Assembly: GCA_014529385.2 (NCBI GenBank)
Contig: CM043958.1
Coordinates: 152,802,793-152,866,792 of the forward strand
Source of the DNA: Adiantum capillus-veneris
Taxonomy: Eukaryota > Streptophyta > Polypodiopsida > Polypodiales > Pteridaceae
Direction: 5' to 3'
DNA: 64,000 nt
In this document: one piece after another, positions 47,009 through 59,390 of the stretch
How the letters are laid out: every line of letters begins with the position of its first letter
Numbering within the stretch: the stretch's first letter is position 1
Notes under the pieces: generated by a model
Database searches by the model: none
What the model saw: the letters and a program-made list of their open reading frames with translations, nothing else
What the model was told of the DNA's origin: nothing
Translations under genes and position numbers: made by a program

Positions 47009-50000
47009 CATTGTTAGTTTGTTATAGACTTTTTACACCTTGAAATATCCGTCTCAAATTGTTATACTTTTTTTAATCTAGACTGAAGCTTGTGCATTAA
47101 AGAAGCCTCCCATCAGTGCCAGAAACACTATACCCCCTTTAGGACTACTACTTTTCTTGCACCATGTTGAGGTTGAGGATGGTCTGCCATAAAACACTAC
47201 ATTGGGGACTTATAGCTGAAATAATGTACCTCCCTTTCGGGTTAACTCCCTCACTACACCATTTGGGCTTGAATATAGCAATAAGTGTCAAACATTCCTT
47301 TGGGCACTAAACCTCTATACACAGATATGGTTTATCTTTTGCTTATTTTACACCTGAAAACTTGTACTCAAACTATAAATTAGACGTAAAACTGTCCAGT
47401 TTTAAAATACCCTCCATATATATCTTTAAACCTATAGCCCCTTCAAGACCTAATCGTAGCCTAAATAGATTGGTAGCCCATGTCAAGGTGAGCTAATCTG
47501 CATATATTATTGTATAATCCAACTTACTCCCTAAAAAATCTATCATATACAACCCTCGTAGCTTTGACATTACCTTTGGGTATAATCTCTTGTGGAACTC
47601 CACCCAAAAAATACCGAAATAAATAAATATAGGTGAACCACCCTACAAATTTTCAAAGGGTTTATTACCCATGTACATATGGGTATGTGACCTTTTATGA
47701 GGGTTCTTCTCCCAAGCGTAATGGTTATAATCCCTTCCCTGCCCGATGCTCAGTTGTAGCCCCAGTCGCCTTCACACTCTTTCTTACCCTCACTCTTGCA
47801 TTATTTCCATATACCTATGTATGTGCATTACAGGAGCATGCCACAGCCTGTCTATTTGGTCTTTCTATCGATCTTGTCAGCAAATTCTGTGGGAATCTTT
47901 GTCCAATTACAGCTGGAGGATCCTCTATTTAAGGTGAGGAAAGCTCTTCCCCTCGCTTAGCCTTGCTTGCATTGTGTGTGTTTGGGAAAGAGAGTTTGAG
48001 GTCTTTTTTATGTCGATCATACTGCTGGTTTGGATTGTTAAACTCCTTGCATTATGGAGCTAGTCAAGCACGATACCGCCTCTCATGTTGGTGCTTATTA
48101 ACCAGGAATGTTTTTGTTTAAAAAAAATTCACTACAAAACCAACTTTGGTTTATTTTCAATTACTTAAAATGATCCATTACTTTGGTTTAACTTGTGAGA
48201 ATGCCTCTCTCCTTACTAGTTGACACCGAACTGGTTTCTATCTTCATGGACTGTGCTTTTGATGTTTATTGGTTGGACTGGTCGATAACAAGGGTTTTCT
48301 GAGCACTTTAAAGGGAATGATTCCTGGTTTATTTTCTTCAGTTCAAAAGGTTATAATGTGTCCTGGAATTTGACATATGATTTATGCTATGTGACTTGCT
48401 TTGAACTTTAATATTTGGTGATGGAAAACAACACTTTACCTGGCTTTTTTTCAAAGTCTTTATCATTGAGAAAATGTGAGCTCCTTCTCATGGAAATGTT
48501 TAAAAAAACTTTGTGAGCTGCTGATCCATTACAACCTTGAGGTAAGTTGGTGATATGGAGCTACTATACTTTGTTGGTTTAACTTAAAACCATGCACTAT
48601 TTTTTGATATAAAGGGACCAAAGTAACTTCTGGTACATATGTAAATCCCATTCTTATCTCCTTGTATTCCCCTTAAAGACTTATGATGCTTAGTAGTTAA
48701 TTTTCCTTTTCCCTTTTGGGCTTCCTAACCCGTACTGTTTGGATTTGTATCCTTCCTCTTGTTCTCTCTTTTTCATAAATTTATTACTACTTTCCCAAAA
48801 AGAGAAAACTTTTGGCGTTGATGCTTTTTTGAATGGTGGCATGTAGCTTCCCTAGGGTTGAGATAGTAACCTTAAATAAACTAAACTTAGGGGTTGATTA
48901 CCATAAATGATAGCTATTGAGCCCCTAAAATACAAGCTTGGGCGGTGCAATATTTTTTACTTGCTACACTTATTGCTTTTATAGAAAGATTGTTCATAAC
49001 ACTATAATATATGATTTCTTAGGCAATTGTGGTTATTTTTCTTGTAATTCCAATTCTTAAGCTGCATTCCTAAAAAACAGTCATAGATTCTTATTTGCTT
49101 ATGCAAATCCCCAAAAAATGGTTGCCATTTTTTTTTGTGCAACGATTGATCAATTATATTGGACTAAATCTAATCCATGTTTAAGATATGAAAAGGTAGT
49201 TGGATTGTTTTTTTTTTTTGCCAATGAACTAATTTGAGTTTTGATTAAACTGGGAAGTTTTTTTACTCGATATTGCTACTATCATTCTGGAAATTTTCAC
49301 AGTAGTGATGTCCAATGTTTGCCTAATAAAAAATGTTGACTTTGGGGGTCATTGAGCACTCAAATTCACATGTTGCCTTGCTAGCACTAGCTAGTTTTGA
49401 GAGATCATAACTAAGATACATCTGTAAACAAAGACCTTTGAAAACTAGAAGTGACTTAGAGAAAACTTCACAAAGACAAAACTCTATGGGAAAAAAGTAT
49501 AGGTAAGACACTTGGATCAGAAGGGCAATGGATTTCTGAGTGTTAAAAAACAAAGGACATCTTAATATTAATGGTTTTAAGAATGATAGTCACATTCCTT
49601 TTTTTGGATAGTAGGTGTGAGCTTAAAAAGGTTTTAAGTAGGACGTGGATAACAACTGATAGGGTTTGTCGACACTTGTAATACATATTCAAGACTAATG
49701 AAGCTGTTGTCTTGTTACATGGAACGGTAGGTGAGGACTTTATCTTTACTTATGATATTTTTGGCCTAGCTGATGTCCGTGATTGACGCACCTGACCTCT
49801 TTCACTTTAGAATAAATTATTCATGATTATCTTTGTAGAAAAACACTAGAATGATACCTCATTCTCACTTTAATGTGCAAAAATGAATCAAAGACTGAGT
49901 CATTTTTGTAATACTCCTTATTCCTTGTCTAGAACCAAATGTCTTTTGAATTGTTATGTTCTTTTGTGTATAAGCATAAGTTTAAAAATAGCAACACACA

Positions 50001-50561
50001 TAGATAGAGGTCAAACCGTTGTCTTCTTCTTCTTCTTCACTAACTCGAGATAAGAAGTCTACTATGCATAAAAAGAGCTAATACAACATAAGGGAAAAAT
50101 TAGTACAATGGTCTAGTGTATCTCACTAGTGAGTGAGGTGGCTAAATAAGTGCGTTATCACTCCGGTAGGAAAACCAAGTTGGTGTAGTCCAATTGTAGT
50201 ATCATTGGAAAATATATGTGTATCCATCAAGGCATTCCAATGATGATGAATGTTGATGATAGTCATATAGAAGTAGCACATGTTATAAAGTAGAAAAATA
50301 AAGGAGGATATAATAGGCTTGTATTCATGATGCTATGGAGAGAATCATGTGCATCCACACTAAACACAATTAGGAGACTAAATGCACAAATAGAATGGGC
50401 ACAAAATGGATTGATTAATTGAACTAGCAAAACAAGTACATAGGGAGTCATTATATAGGCATCTAGAAGGAGGTTTGGATGACATCATGGATGATGAATG
50501 AGTGGATATCAGCCAAAATCTCTTCTTGGTTGTTCATGATTCTCCATGGGTGTGTGTGTGT

Positions 50562-50582
50562 GGGGGGGGGGGGGGGGGGGGG
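50562..50582. repeat. Poly-G run (21 bases)
   Basis: An uninterrupted G homopolymer directly after a short TG repeat. Its length is likely to be uncertain in sequencing. Confidence 0.9.
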
Positions 50583-50791
50583 ATGGTCTACCATCAAGAC
50601 ATTGGGAGAGGGTGAGAGGATTGAGACTATCCAGTCTCGAGCACAATTTGCAACATGAGATGAGCAAGCATTAGGCATTCTTCTCACTTCAATAGGGGAA
50701 GATTAAATCCACTACTTAGATGAGCGTATTACTTTTTATGATGCATGGATCACACTAGAGCGACACTTTTGAGCCATAGTCAAACATTCCA

Positions 50792-50893
50792 AAATTTCTC
50801 TCAAAATGTAGCTCTATGTATCTCATATGGAAATTTCTCTCAAAATGTAGCTCTATGTATCTCAAAATGTAGCTCTATGTATCTCATATGGAA
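50792..50893. repeat. Short local duplications
   Basis: The phrase aaaatgtagctctatgtatc occurs three times, partly with flanking atttctct and tcatatggaa. Confidence 0.9.
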
Positions 50894-50922
50894 ATTGTTC
50901 GAGTCAATGTGATATCAATCAT

Positions 50923-52170
50923 TTGATCACCAATTGTCTAGAAAATCCAACCAAAGTGGCTAAAACAACTTTAAACATCTTGCAGACTATCCCTTCAAGC
51001 AGTGGTTCAGAAAACAAAACAAGTAATACCTATACAGATTATCACACAAGCTCAAGCTCAAAAAGAGAAAGGGAAACCCGTAATCGAAGAACCAAGACTG
51101 AAAGCACCTAGCATTGAATGAAAAATCCAACGAAACACGTGGAAGGCTAGGAAAGCACGAGTGGAAGTTATGGAAGAAAGAGAACAAACCGCCCTAGCGG
51201 AAGAATTCAAACAAACCAAAGACAAATTGGAAAAACTTGAAAGACAAACTATCCAAAAACCAAAAAATCTAGAATACATAGAGCTGAAGAAGAAAAGAGA
51301 ATTCAAAAGTGCAGGATCAGGAGGATCTGTGCTAGTCAAAAAAGTAAACGAAAATCTAGACACACTCTTGAAGGCGTATGAATAACCAAACACAAGAACA
51401 AAGATGTATCACATATCCCTATGCAAAGCTAGAAAAACAAAGACTGGAAAAGTGTCAAAAGATGATTCAAACAGCCCAAACCCTACTAGAGCCCACTGCA
51501 AGGAAACCATAAGAGTGGGGGTAGAACTTCTAGTGTCAATACCGAGAACCCTTCCAACACACAAATCTGAAAGGACAACTGTTGATCCGAAAACTAAATT
51601 GGAACCAAAAAAATCAATTGAAAAACCTAGGATAGTGATGAACACTAGAGATCAGACATCTGAAGGTTTTCAACCTACCATACAAGATATGTATAAAGGG
51701 GACAAAGTCTTAAATGATCTTTGGAGGCAAATAAGGGAAGCCAATGAAGATAATGAATAAAGCCAAAGGGTTAACAAAACCAGTATGGGAAGAGATGTCT
51801 TTCTTCCTCCTATTGAAGAATTTGAGGCAAGACCTCAAGCAGACCTAGAGATGCACTCGTATGGGAAGACAAGGGATCCGTGAGATCTTGGGATGGCCAA
51901 CCTATATCTCTGGAACTTTTCCCTCTTATATGGGAGAATATGAAGCAAAGTCGGATGTGGAAGTTGTGCCATCACAGAAACTCTCTGCTGCAAGGAAAGG
52001 GATGGACTCCCAGGGGTTGATAACCATCTTATCTACTCCAATGACTTGTACCATTACTCTCGTCAAGCTTCTCAGAATAAGACCTCATATGTGGACTACA
52101 ATAGGGAAATGTTTTGAAAAGTTTAGAATAAAGGATCCGAAATTCACGAATGCAGGAAGGAATCAAAGAA
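50923..52170 (+). pseudogene. Element B gag-like region
   Basis: Open pieces at 50,923-51,111, 51,161-51,385, 51,404-51,760 and 51,861-52,232. The second is strongly coiled-coil-like (EEREQTALAEEFKQTKDKLE). The third is basic and ends DMYKGDKVLNDLWRQIREAN. No zinc knuckle was seen. Assignment to gag rests on position before the protease and on reading direction. Confidence 0.5.
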
Positions 52171-52175
52171 TTGGA

Positions 52176-52399
52176 GAAACCTCAATTAAGCATGCAACTA
52201 GTACATTTAAACAAGGTAGGAGAATACTATGATGGGGAAGATGGCAATACCACGCTCCCAGTTGAATTAGAAGGTGTCGCCACCATGGAAACCTCAATTA
52301 AACATGCAACCAGTACATTTAAACAAGGTAGGAGAATACTATGACGGGGAAGATGGCAATACCACGCTCCCAGTTGAATTAGAAGGTGTCGCCACCATG
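52176..52399. repeat. 112-bp tandem duplication
   Basis: Units 52,176-52,287 and 52,288-52,399 contain acctcaatta(a/g)catgcaac and end gtgtcgccaccatg. Since 112 is not a multiple of three, the second copy shifts the frame ahead of the protease. Confidence 0.93.
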
Positions 52400-52816
52400 G
52401 AAATTCTTGACAGTGGAGCTGGTGTAGCCATCACAACAAAGGATGTATGGAAGAAATGGGGGAAACTAGCTTTGAGAACCACCAGGATGAAGTTGCAACT
52501 TGTTGATGGTTATCTAAAGAGACCCATAGGGCTCCTAGAAAAGGTAGTTATTACATCTTGCGGAATTGAGTACGAGCATACCTTTGCAATAGTGGACTTT
52601 GGAAAGAAGAATAACTACGACATAATACTTGGACGACCATTCATGCGACAACTAAAGATGGTCCAAGATTGGGGCTATAATCTTATATACCTCAGACACA
52701 TGGAGACTACAACAAGAATAAACCTTAAAGAACATAGCTACCAAGATGTGGACCAAACCCCAATAGAGGAATTTGATTATGCTACGATAGTGGTTCATAA
52801 CTTCCAGCCTGGCTAG
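52395..52816 (+). pseudogene. Element B aspartic protease
   Basis: In the 180-codon frame 52,274-52,816, MEILDSGAGVAITTKDVWKK carries the active-site Asp (D-S-G-A). YDIILGRPFMRQLKMVQDWG is the hydrophobic ILGRPF motif and flap end. The domain itself is intact. The region upstream is shifted by the 112-bp duplication. Sequence 52,817-53,575 is a decayed acidic linker in several frames (for example EEDDDVDNECSDNPNELEEM). Confidence 0.75.
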
Positions 52817-53575
52817 GTAAACCAAAGGAGTTATGGATGCGTGGAGCATACAATTGTGGAAGCCTAAAACGAGAAGGATGTATTCTAGAAAGAGATATCG
52901 AGGATACAAAATACATTCCAGAACCTTTTCCAAAAGAGTCCTTAGAACCTTTGGAATGGACACATAGTTCCATACTACATGGTTGATTTAATAGAGGATG
53001 ATGAGGATAACTGAATCTCAGGACAACCAAGAAAAACTGAAAACAAGGAAGAAGTGGATGGGGGGCTATTCCACGATTCTCCAGATTATCTTGAAGAAGA
53101 TGATGATGTAGATAATGAATGCTCTGACAACCCCAACGAGCTGGAGGAAATGATATCGGATATAAAGTTTTACGATTTTCCAAACCAAAAACCTAGACGT
53201 CAAGCACACTAGAGAAAAAAGAAGGCAACAAACAAAGCTAGAGATAACCCAATGGCAAAAACAGGGAACAAAACGGAATTTTAGTCTCTGGTAAAAGTTG
53301 AAGACCGCATTATAAAAAAAATACCATGCCAATTCTCTTGAGATCGAGACTCTTTGACAAAAGAAAGTCCTAGGGACGTGAAAAAACGAACTTAGAAATT
53401 GAACTCAAAAACTAAATAAACCAAATTGAAAATAGGACCGAACCAAATAGGAGAACCAAAATGGACGAAAGTTGAACGTAAAAAGAAGTACAACAAGCTG
53501 AAGAAAACTCTGAGGGAAGTATGGACAATTGAAACAAAAAATGGATAAGATGAAAAAGACAAGAGCGACAACCAT

Positions 53576-54078
53576 ATGAGTGTACCTTCCCATTACAAGA
53601 AGTTCATTGTTCAAGACCGGAAGATAGTCTTGACACAACCCAGACGAGAACGACGTGAGAAGGAGTCATATGACGGACCAGAGAATGCAAAAAAGACAGA
53701 CCTAGCAGGACCTGGGGAAGCACTACAATCCATCTATATAGCAAATGATCTGAGTCAAGAAGAGAAAGTGGAGCTTGTCAGCCTTCTCTGAGAATATAAG
53801 GATGTGTTTGCATGGTCTTATAAGGACTTAAAGGAAGTGGATCCTACAAAATGTCAGCATACTATCCCTTTATAACTTGATGTGACGCCTAGCATACAAA
53901 GGCCATACATGTCCAATGACACTTTTGCTAAACGTATCAAGGAAGAAAACGATAAGCTAAAGGAAGCAGAGTTCATCCTTGAACGAGTGGTAGGCAAGCG
54001 TACATATTCCTTCTTGGATGGATTTTCAGACTACAACCAACTAGCAATTGCACCTGAGGACCGATATAAAATGGCATA
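53576..54078 (+). pseudogene. Element B reverse transcriptase, 5' part
   Basis: The frame reads AIYIANDLSQEEKVE-like linker, a stop, then EYKDVFAWSYKDLKEVDPTK and PSIQRPYMSNDTFAKRIKEE. It jumps from EAEFI to RTYSFLDGFSDYNQLAIAPE, so about 40 residues of the RT fingers are deleted. The catalytic Asp of motif A is in SFLDGFSDYNQ. It ends at KMAY where E2 begins. Confidence 0.8.
54074..54078. repeat. Target-site duplication, left of E2
   Basis: gcata, repeated at 59,129-59,133. Confidence 0.88.
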
Positions 54079-54305
54079 TGTTGGAATTAGGGTTGCAGAG
54101 AAACACACACAGCTTGGAGAAGACGAAGGAAGCTCAAGGCACACAATAGAGAGTGTGTTACTTAGTATGCAATGGAAAGATAGATAGCCCTAGACTGATA
54201 GACGTATATACAATGCTCGGGGGAAAAAACCTCCTAAAGAGGGAAAAAATGCCCCGACGGTCCTAGTGTGTTCACACACATCACTACCACATGTATATGG
54301 TTACA
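54079..54305 (-). repeat. E2 3' LTR
   Basis: 227 bp, TGTTGG start and GGTTACA end on the plus strand. Followed inside by a polypurine tract (rc of aaatccccctcgag). Confidence 0.92.
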
Positions 54306-54379
54306 AATCCCCCTCGAGTGATGCGGTGAACGAGAGCTAGCACATGAGTAAAGAGAAGTGCCATGCCCTGAGGACATGA

Positions 54380-54931
54380 TCAATCCACAAAGGGGAGTAA
54401 TCCCAAACCTTTGCGGAAAGCTTCACGCTTCTCACGAGACAATGCCTTTGTGAAAAGATCTGCAAGGTTGTCCTGTGTTGGCACATAAGCCAAGCTGATC
54501 TCTCCTAGTGAGAGCCTCTCACTGACATAGTGGTAATGCACCTCAATGTGCTTTGTGTGAGCATGAAAAACTGGGTTCCTCGCAACTACCAATGCACTCT
54601 GACTGTCAGTGTAGATAGTGTTGTCAGTGTCCTGTCCAAAACCCAACTTAGCCATAAGGCGTATGAGCCATACACACTCAACCGTAGCTGTGAAGACTGC
54701 CCTGTACTCAGCCTCACAACTCGAAGTGGCCACAGTAGGTTGCTTCTTGCATGATATACATGAACTGCCAAGCATGAAACAAAAACCACTTGTGGACACT
54801 TGCATGTCAAAACAACCAGCCCAATCTAAGTTCAAAAAACCATGTAAGTCTTGCGGCAATGATCCCCCCTTGGGATAAAACAAGCCAAGATGTAAAGTGC
54901 CACTAAGGTAGCGGAAAATCCTCTTGACAGC
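54380..54931 (-). pseudogene. E2 RNase H
   Basis: Follows the shared TAG at 54,932-54,934 in the same frame (AVKRIFRYLSGTLHLG). Motifs: LNLDWAGCFDMQVSTSGF, SSCEAEYRA (catalytic Glu), YTDSQSALVVARNPVF (Asp kept, unlike E1) and DNLADLFTKALSREKREAF to the natural end FVD. Two codons are missing after SSCIS. First Asp position reads Asn (LNLDW). Confidence 0.87.
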
Positions 54932-56398
54932 CTACCAATGCTTAGACCCTGGGCTATGCATAAATCTACTGACCAGTGAGACTACAAACTGAATATCTGG
55001 CCTCGTGTTGCATACATAAATGAGGCAGCCAACAACATTTCGGTAAAGAGAGACATCAGCAGGATCGCCAACATCATGTAGACTTAACTTCAAACCTGTT
55101 TCCATGGGAGTGGCAATAGGTTTGCAATCCTCAAGTCCAAACTTACATAGCAATGTCTGTATGTAACTTTTCTGACACAAGGCAATACCACCATCACACT
55201 GCTTAAACTGTATACCCAAGTAATGATGCAACAACCCCAAATCTTTCATCTTGAAAGTAGCATTCAAATCAGCCTTAAATTCATCAATACGTCTCTCATT
55301 TGGTCCAGTGATCAGCAAATCATCGACATAAAGAACCACAATGAGAAGTACATCACCCTCACGCTTTACATACAATGTGCTATCTGTTGGACTGTTACAA
55401 AAGCCTCGTTTAACCAAATGAGTGTCAGCTTTCTCATACCAAGCACAAGGAGGTTGCTTCAACCCATACAAAGCCTTCTTACATCTGTACACTTTGTCCT
55501 CTTGTCCTTTTATGACAAAACCGCGAGGTTGCGTTACATAAACTTCCTCAAATATGTCACCATTCAAGAAAGCAGTAACAATGTCTGATTGATGTACATC
55601 CCAACCAAAATGAGTTGCCAATGCACATAGAAAACGCACAGTAGTCATACAACAAGTGGGAGCAAAAGTCTCTTCATAATCTATGCCTTTTTGTTGTATA
55701 TAACCCTTTGCAACAAGTCGAGCCTTATGGCGATCGATCTCACCATCTGGCTTGCGTTTCAACTTGTAAACCCACTTCGTACCAATGGCCTTTTTGCCAG
55801 GAGGCAAATCACATAAAGTCCATGTGTCATTTTCTATAAGTGCATCATATTTTGATTGCATGGCAGCCATCCAATTTTCCAAATTATGTGCTTCATCAAA
55901 AGACAGAGGCTCCTCAACATCATGTAAGCTAGACATCATGTCACGCAAAGTGTGCACCAGCCATTTTGGCATACCTCTAGCCTGCTCATTTTCAACCCTT
56001 TCCTCATCAAGTACATCATGTACATTTGCATCAGTAATAGGCTGATCTGTAACATTTTCAGAAACCCCCATAGGCTGTACATTTGCCTCATTGGAAATTA
56101 CATTTGTATTTCCACCACTGAAAAGAGGCAACAAAGTGTCATAAATGTCCTGTGAGCTTACATTACTGTCTTTAGTACATGGCAGCAAGGGCTGAACAGA
56201 ATCTTCGATAAACACTACATCCCATGAAACCAGAATACGCTTTGTTTGCGGATGATATAACTTGTAACCTTTGCTTTCAACACTATAACCAACAAAAATA
56301 CATTTGACAGCCTTATCATCCAATTTTCTACGCTGTGTTTGTGGCACCAAAGCATATGCCAAACAGCCAAAAACACGCATGTGCTCAATAGAAGGCAT
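54932..56398 (-). pseudogene. E2 integrase C-terminus and reverse transcriptase
   Basis: 488 codons without interruption. The integrase tail reads MRVFGCLAYALVPQTQRRKL and CIFVGYSVESKGYKLYHP, then an acidic spacer and the RT: KAIGTKWVYKLKRK, HKARLVAKGY, HQSDIVTAFLNGDI, KALYGLKQPPCAWYEK, LYVDDLLITGPNERRIDEF and PMETGLKLSLHD to MHSPGSKHW. The frame ends at TAG. About 25 codons before SSLHDVEEP are missing compared with E1. All RT catalytic Asp residues are present. Confidence 0.9.
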
Positions 56399-56416
56399 TC
56401 TATCATGCCATGCTTC

Positions 56417-56857
56417 TCATGGAGTAATAGACTGCAAAGCTTTTGTAGGACACCTGTTAAGTACATAAGTGGCACACATGATGGCCTCAAGCCAAAAAGA
56501 ATGCGGCACATGTTGACTTTTAACCATACATCGTGCCATTTCCGTCAGTGACCTGTTTTTCCTATCAGCAACACCATTTTTCTGAGGTGTATAAGGCACT
56601 TTACATTGGTGTTTTATCCCACGACTAGCCAGAAATGCATTAAATTCATGAGACATATACTCCCCCCCTCGATCGGAACGGAGGGTGCCCATAGTACATT
56701 TCGAGACATTTTCAGCCATAGCCAGAAATTGTTTGAAGCAAATAAAAACTTCGGACTTCGCTTTAAGCGGAAATACCCATGCATGCCTGGAGTAATCATC
56801 AATGAAAGTCACGAAGTAAAGGTAATTGACCAAGGAGGAGTTTCCATAAGCCCACAA
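56417..56857 (-). pseudogene. E2 integrase core
   Basis: 146 codons including FIDDYSRHAWVFPLKAKSEV (second catalytic Asp), LRSDRGGEYMSHEFNAF and PQKNGVADRKNRSL, where the catalytic Glu of the ERKNR motif reads Asp. It ends SITP followed by TGA (near 56,416), after which EAWHDR continues into the next frame piece. Confidence 0.87.
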
Positions 56858-57723
56858 ACATCACTATGCACAAGCTGCAACCTGCATGTGGCCCAAACTG
56901 AACCATCCTTTGGAAACTTAGAACGCTGCATCTTACCCAAAATACAACCTTCACAAACATGTTTGACTTCAAGAGGCGGCAAAGAAGCAACCATATCAGA
57001 TTTCTGCAAACGCAGCAAACTGGCAAAATTCAAATGACCAAAACATGCATGCCAAAGTTTTGCATCTGAAATAGCCCTTGAATCTGCAATAGCATTTGCA
57101 AAATTTTTTCCACACTTGTCATACAAAGTGAGCTTATAGAGCCCACGGCACAAAAGGCCAGTTGCAACAATTTCATCACCAAAACTGAGATCATGAATTG
57201 TACATCTATCATCCACAAATTTGACTACAAGTCCAAGTCTAGCAAGTGCAGATACAGACAAAAGATTCTTCTTGATCCCAGGTACATAAAGTGCATCAAC
57301 AAGTGTGAAGCCATTTGCAGCAGTAAGCACAATCTTTCCAATTCCCTGAACCGAATAAGAGGCATTGTTGACACAAGTGACTGAATTCTTATGAGGGACA
57401 GACTTGAGAGAGGTGAACAATTCACAATGTGAGGTAATGTGCTTTGTAGCACCACTGTCGAAATGCCACACATGTGAATCTGCAGCAATTGACAAGCATG
57501 CATCATTTACAGCAGGATTGTAAGTGCACTCTATGCTAAAAGCCCATTCTGCATCAACATCAGCATTATAGTCTCCTTTCACAGAAGACTCAACAATGGC
57601 TGCATTTGTAGTGGAACGAGCATTTGCAGTGGAACCACCCTCTTTCTTCTTAGCCTCTTTGGCCTTCAACTTAGGACACGACTTGATCAAGTGATCATTA
57701 GCTTTACAATAATGGCAACGCAT
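56809..57723 (-). pseudogene. E2 protease and GAG-pre-integrase
   Basis: 304 codons. Begins in the zinc knuckle (CHYCKANDHLIKSC), then the protease active site WHFDSGATKHITSH with its Asp intact, DALYVPGIKKNLLSVSALA, and the pre-integrase zinc segment FGHLNFASL...CEGCILGKMQ. It runs through the site of the E1 nonsense mutation as Lys. It changes frame near METPP. Confidence 0.88.
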
Positions 57724-58563
57724 CTTCTTTTTGCCCTTATCACCAGAATTGCCAGACGAAGTATTGCCAGCAGAAGCATTAGGAACATAATTTTGCCATT
57801 CGTAGCAGAACCATAAGAAGTGGTTGCATTGTTGTTACCACCCTTTCTTTGAGAAGCAATAAAAGCCTACTCAACTGCACGCTGTCTAGTCTTGTTTTTT
57901 CTGGAAAGTGACTCTTGCAACAAAAATGTGCGTAATGCATCAAACTTGACAACTTCTGGATTTCCTTGGGTCATAAGTCTCCAAGTACTAGCAAAAGTTT
58001 GGTAAGAATTTGGTAAGGCATCAAGAACAGTCTGCACAAGGGAACTGTCTGAAATAACTTCACCTGCCGAAATAAGTTGCTCATTGATATCCTTGACACT
58101 AGCAAGGAAAGTGTCCATATCATCTTCCTCATGCATAATCTTCTATTCCAGCTCTTTTACGCAACAAAGCAATTTTAGCCTCATTGCGGCTTGCATAAAG
58201 ACCTGCTAGAATACCCCAAGCGTGTTTTGCAGATTTTGTTGAACGGATGTGAGGAACAATAGTGCGCTTCATAGACAACGCAATCAATGCATGAGCCTGC
58301 GCATCCTTTACATCCCAACGAGCTTGTTCTACCGTAGGCAAAACAACTCTAATAGCAACAATCCTTGCTGCAAGACCTGCAACATCCTCAACATCGCCTA
58401 CATCCTCAAAACCAGGACATACATCAATGCCCTGCACAATATTCCAAACGCCCTTTGACACAAGAACATGTTGCATCATATAAGCCCACATAGGGTAATT
58501 GTCCCCGTCCAACCTGTCCTCAACAACAAACATCTTGAAGACATCTGTGTTGTTGTCAGCCAT
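57724..58563 (-). pseudogene. E2 gag
   Basis: The probable start is ATG at 58,561-58,563 (MADNNTDVFKMFVVEDRLDG), kept here but lost in E1. The open frame upstream (to 58,719) lies in the leader. An extra T near 58,155 shifts the frame after IALLRK. The second piece (58,136-57,867) continues HEEDDMDTFLASVKDINEQL to RAVE, a stop, and a further shift before the knuckle. Confidence 0.87.
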
Positions 58564-58891
58564 GGTAAATGTTGCACCTGATGTGAAAACTGCCCGAAAA
58601 TAGGAGAAACGGAGTGGGACAACACGTGCTATATAGCACAAACCGTAGAAGATTGTAAGGCACCTGCTATGCAGAAAACGGTACTGACAGAAATTCTGCA
58701 CAAAATGACGAAATTGCATGTGTAGACCTGCCTGTAGTGGAAACGGAGGCCGAAATGAGCCCGAATCAAAAATCTGAGTAGATTAAAATATTTGTCGACC
58801 TGCGAATGCTCGCCAAACCTCACTGTAATCGGAGAAAGTGAGCAAGTGTGTGCTGGAGCAACTGACGACTAAGCCCGGGAGGACGTAACCT

Positions 58892-58903
58892 GCTCTAATA
58901 CCA
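58892..58903 (-). other. E2 primer-binding site, initiator tRNA-Met, one mismatch
   Basis: The element strand reads TGGTATTAGAGC, with T for C at one position compared with the E1 site. Confidence 0.85.
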
Positions 58904-58905
58904 AT

Positions 58906-59128
58906 TCTTGGAATTAGGATTGCAGAGAAACGCACACAGCTTGGAGAAGACGAAGGAAGCTCAAGGCAATAGAGAGTGTGTTACTTAGTATGCAATGGAA
59001 AGATAGATAGCCCTAGAGTGATGTGCGTATAAACAATGCTCGGGGAAAAAAACCTCCTAAAGAGGGAAAAAATGCCCTGGCGCTCCTAGTGTGTTCACAC
59101 ACATCACTACCACATGTATATTATAACG
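58906..59128 (-). repeat. E2 5' LTR
   Basis: 223 bp with a 4-bp gap (acac) and mutated ends. The TATA-like run of E1 is reduced to gtataaac. Confidence 0.92.
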
Positions 59129-59133
59129 GCATA
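59129..59133. repeat. Target-site duplication, right of E2
   Basis: gcata, matching 54,074-54,078. Confidence 0.88.
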
Positions 59134-59390
59134 TGCCACAGAATGGGGCATATTTACATATCGAGTGATGCCATTTGGGTTGATGAATGCACCTGCAACA
59201 TTTCAAAGATTGATGGCACATGATTTCAAAGAATACTTGAGGATCTTCCTGGAAATCTATATGGATGACCTATGTGTACACTCTCTCCTAAGAGAGGAAC
59301 ATACAGAACACCTCAAAAAAGTATTCGAGAAATGCAGGATATATAGAATTTGTCGTAATCCAAAAAAGTGCATTTTTATGTAAGACAAGG
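59134..59390 (+). pseudogene. Element B reverse transcriptase, 3' part
   Basis: Picks up directly after the E2 target duplication: TEWGIFTYRVMPFGLMNAPA, TFQRLMAHDFKEYLRI and FLEIYMDDLCVHS (active-site Asp pair), then HTEHLKKVFEKCRIY. A frame change occurs near 59,375. Both halves of the RT flank E2 in one frame, so this is a clean nested insertion. Confidence 0.88.

Larger units (their letters stand above)
47005..50922. other. Long stretch without recognised repeats or genes
   Basis: The longest frame is 99 codons (47,633-47,932, +), hydrophobic in the middle, with no recognised family. T-rich runs and a GAGGTAAGT donor-like site at 48,538-48,546 give parts an intron-like look, but no exons can be built. 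A run of 21 G lies at 50,562-50,582, after a TG repeat. The left LTR of gypsy B would be expected near the right end but was not found. Confidence 0.4.
54079..59128 (-). mobile_element. Copia element E2, nested in element B
   Basis: A 5.05-kb member of the E1 family with 227- and 223-bp LTRs, a PBS with one mismatch and a gcata target duplication. It keeps the integrase end and integrase-RT spacer that E1 lost and has lost a short stretch that E1 keeps. LTR ends are mutated on the right (TC start, final G for A). By eye the LTRs differ at about 16 positions plus a 4-bp gap, more than in E1, so it may be somewhat older. Confidence 0.93.

Noticed and set aside
47633-47937. A 99-codon hydrophobic frame considered as a membrane protein gene
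   Set aside because: No family or clear start context was recognised, two overlapping frames of similar length exist, and nothing nearby looks like further exons.
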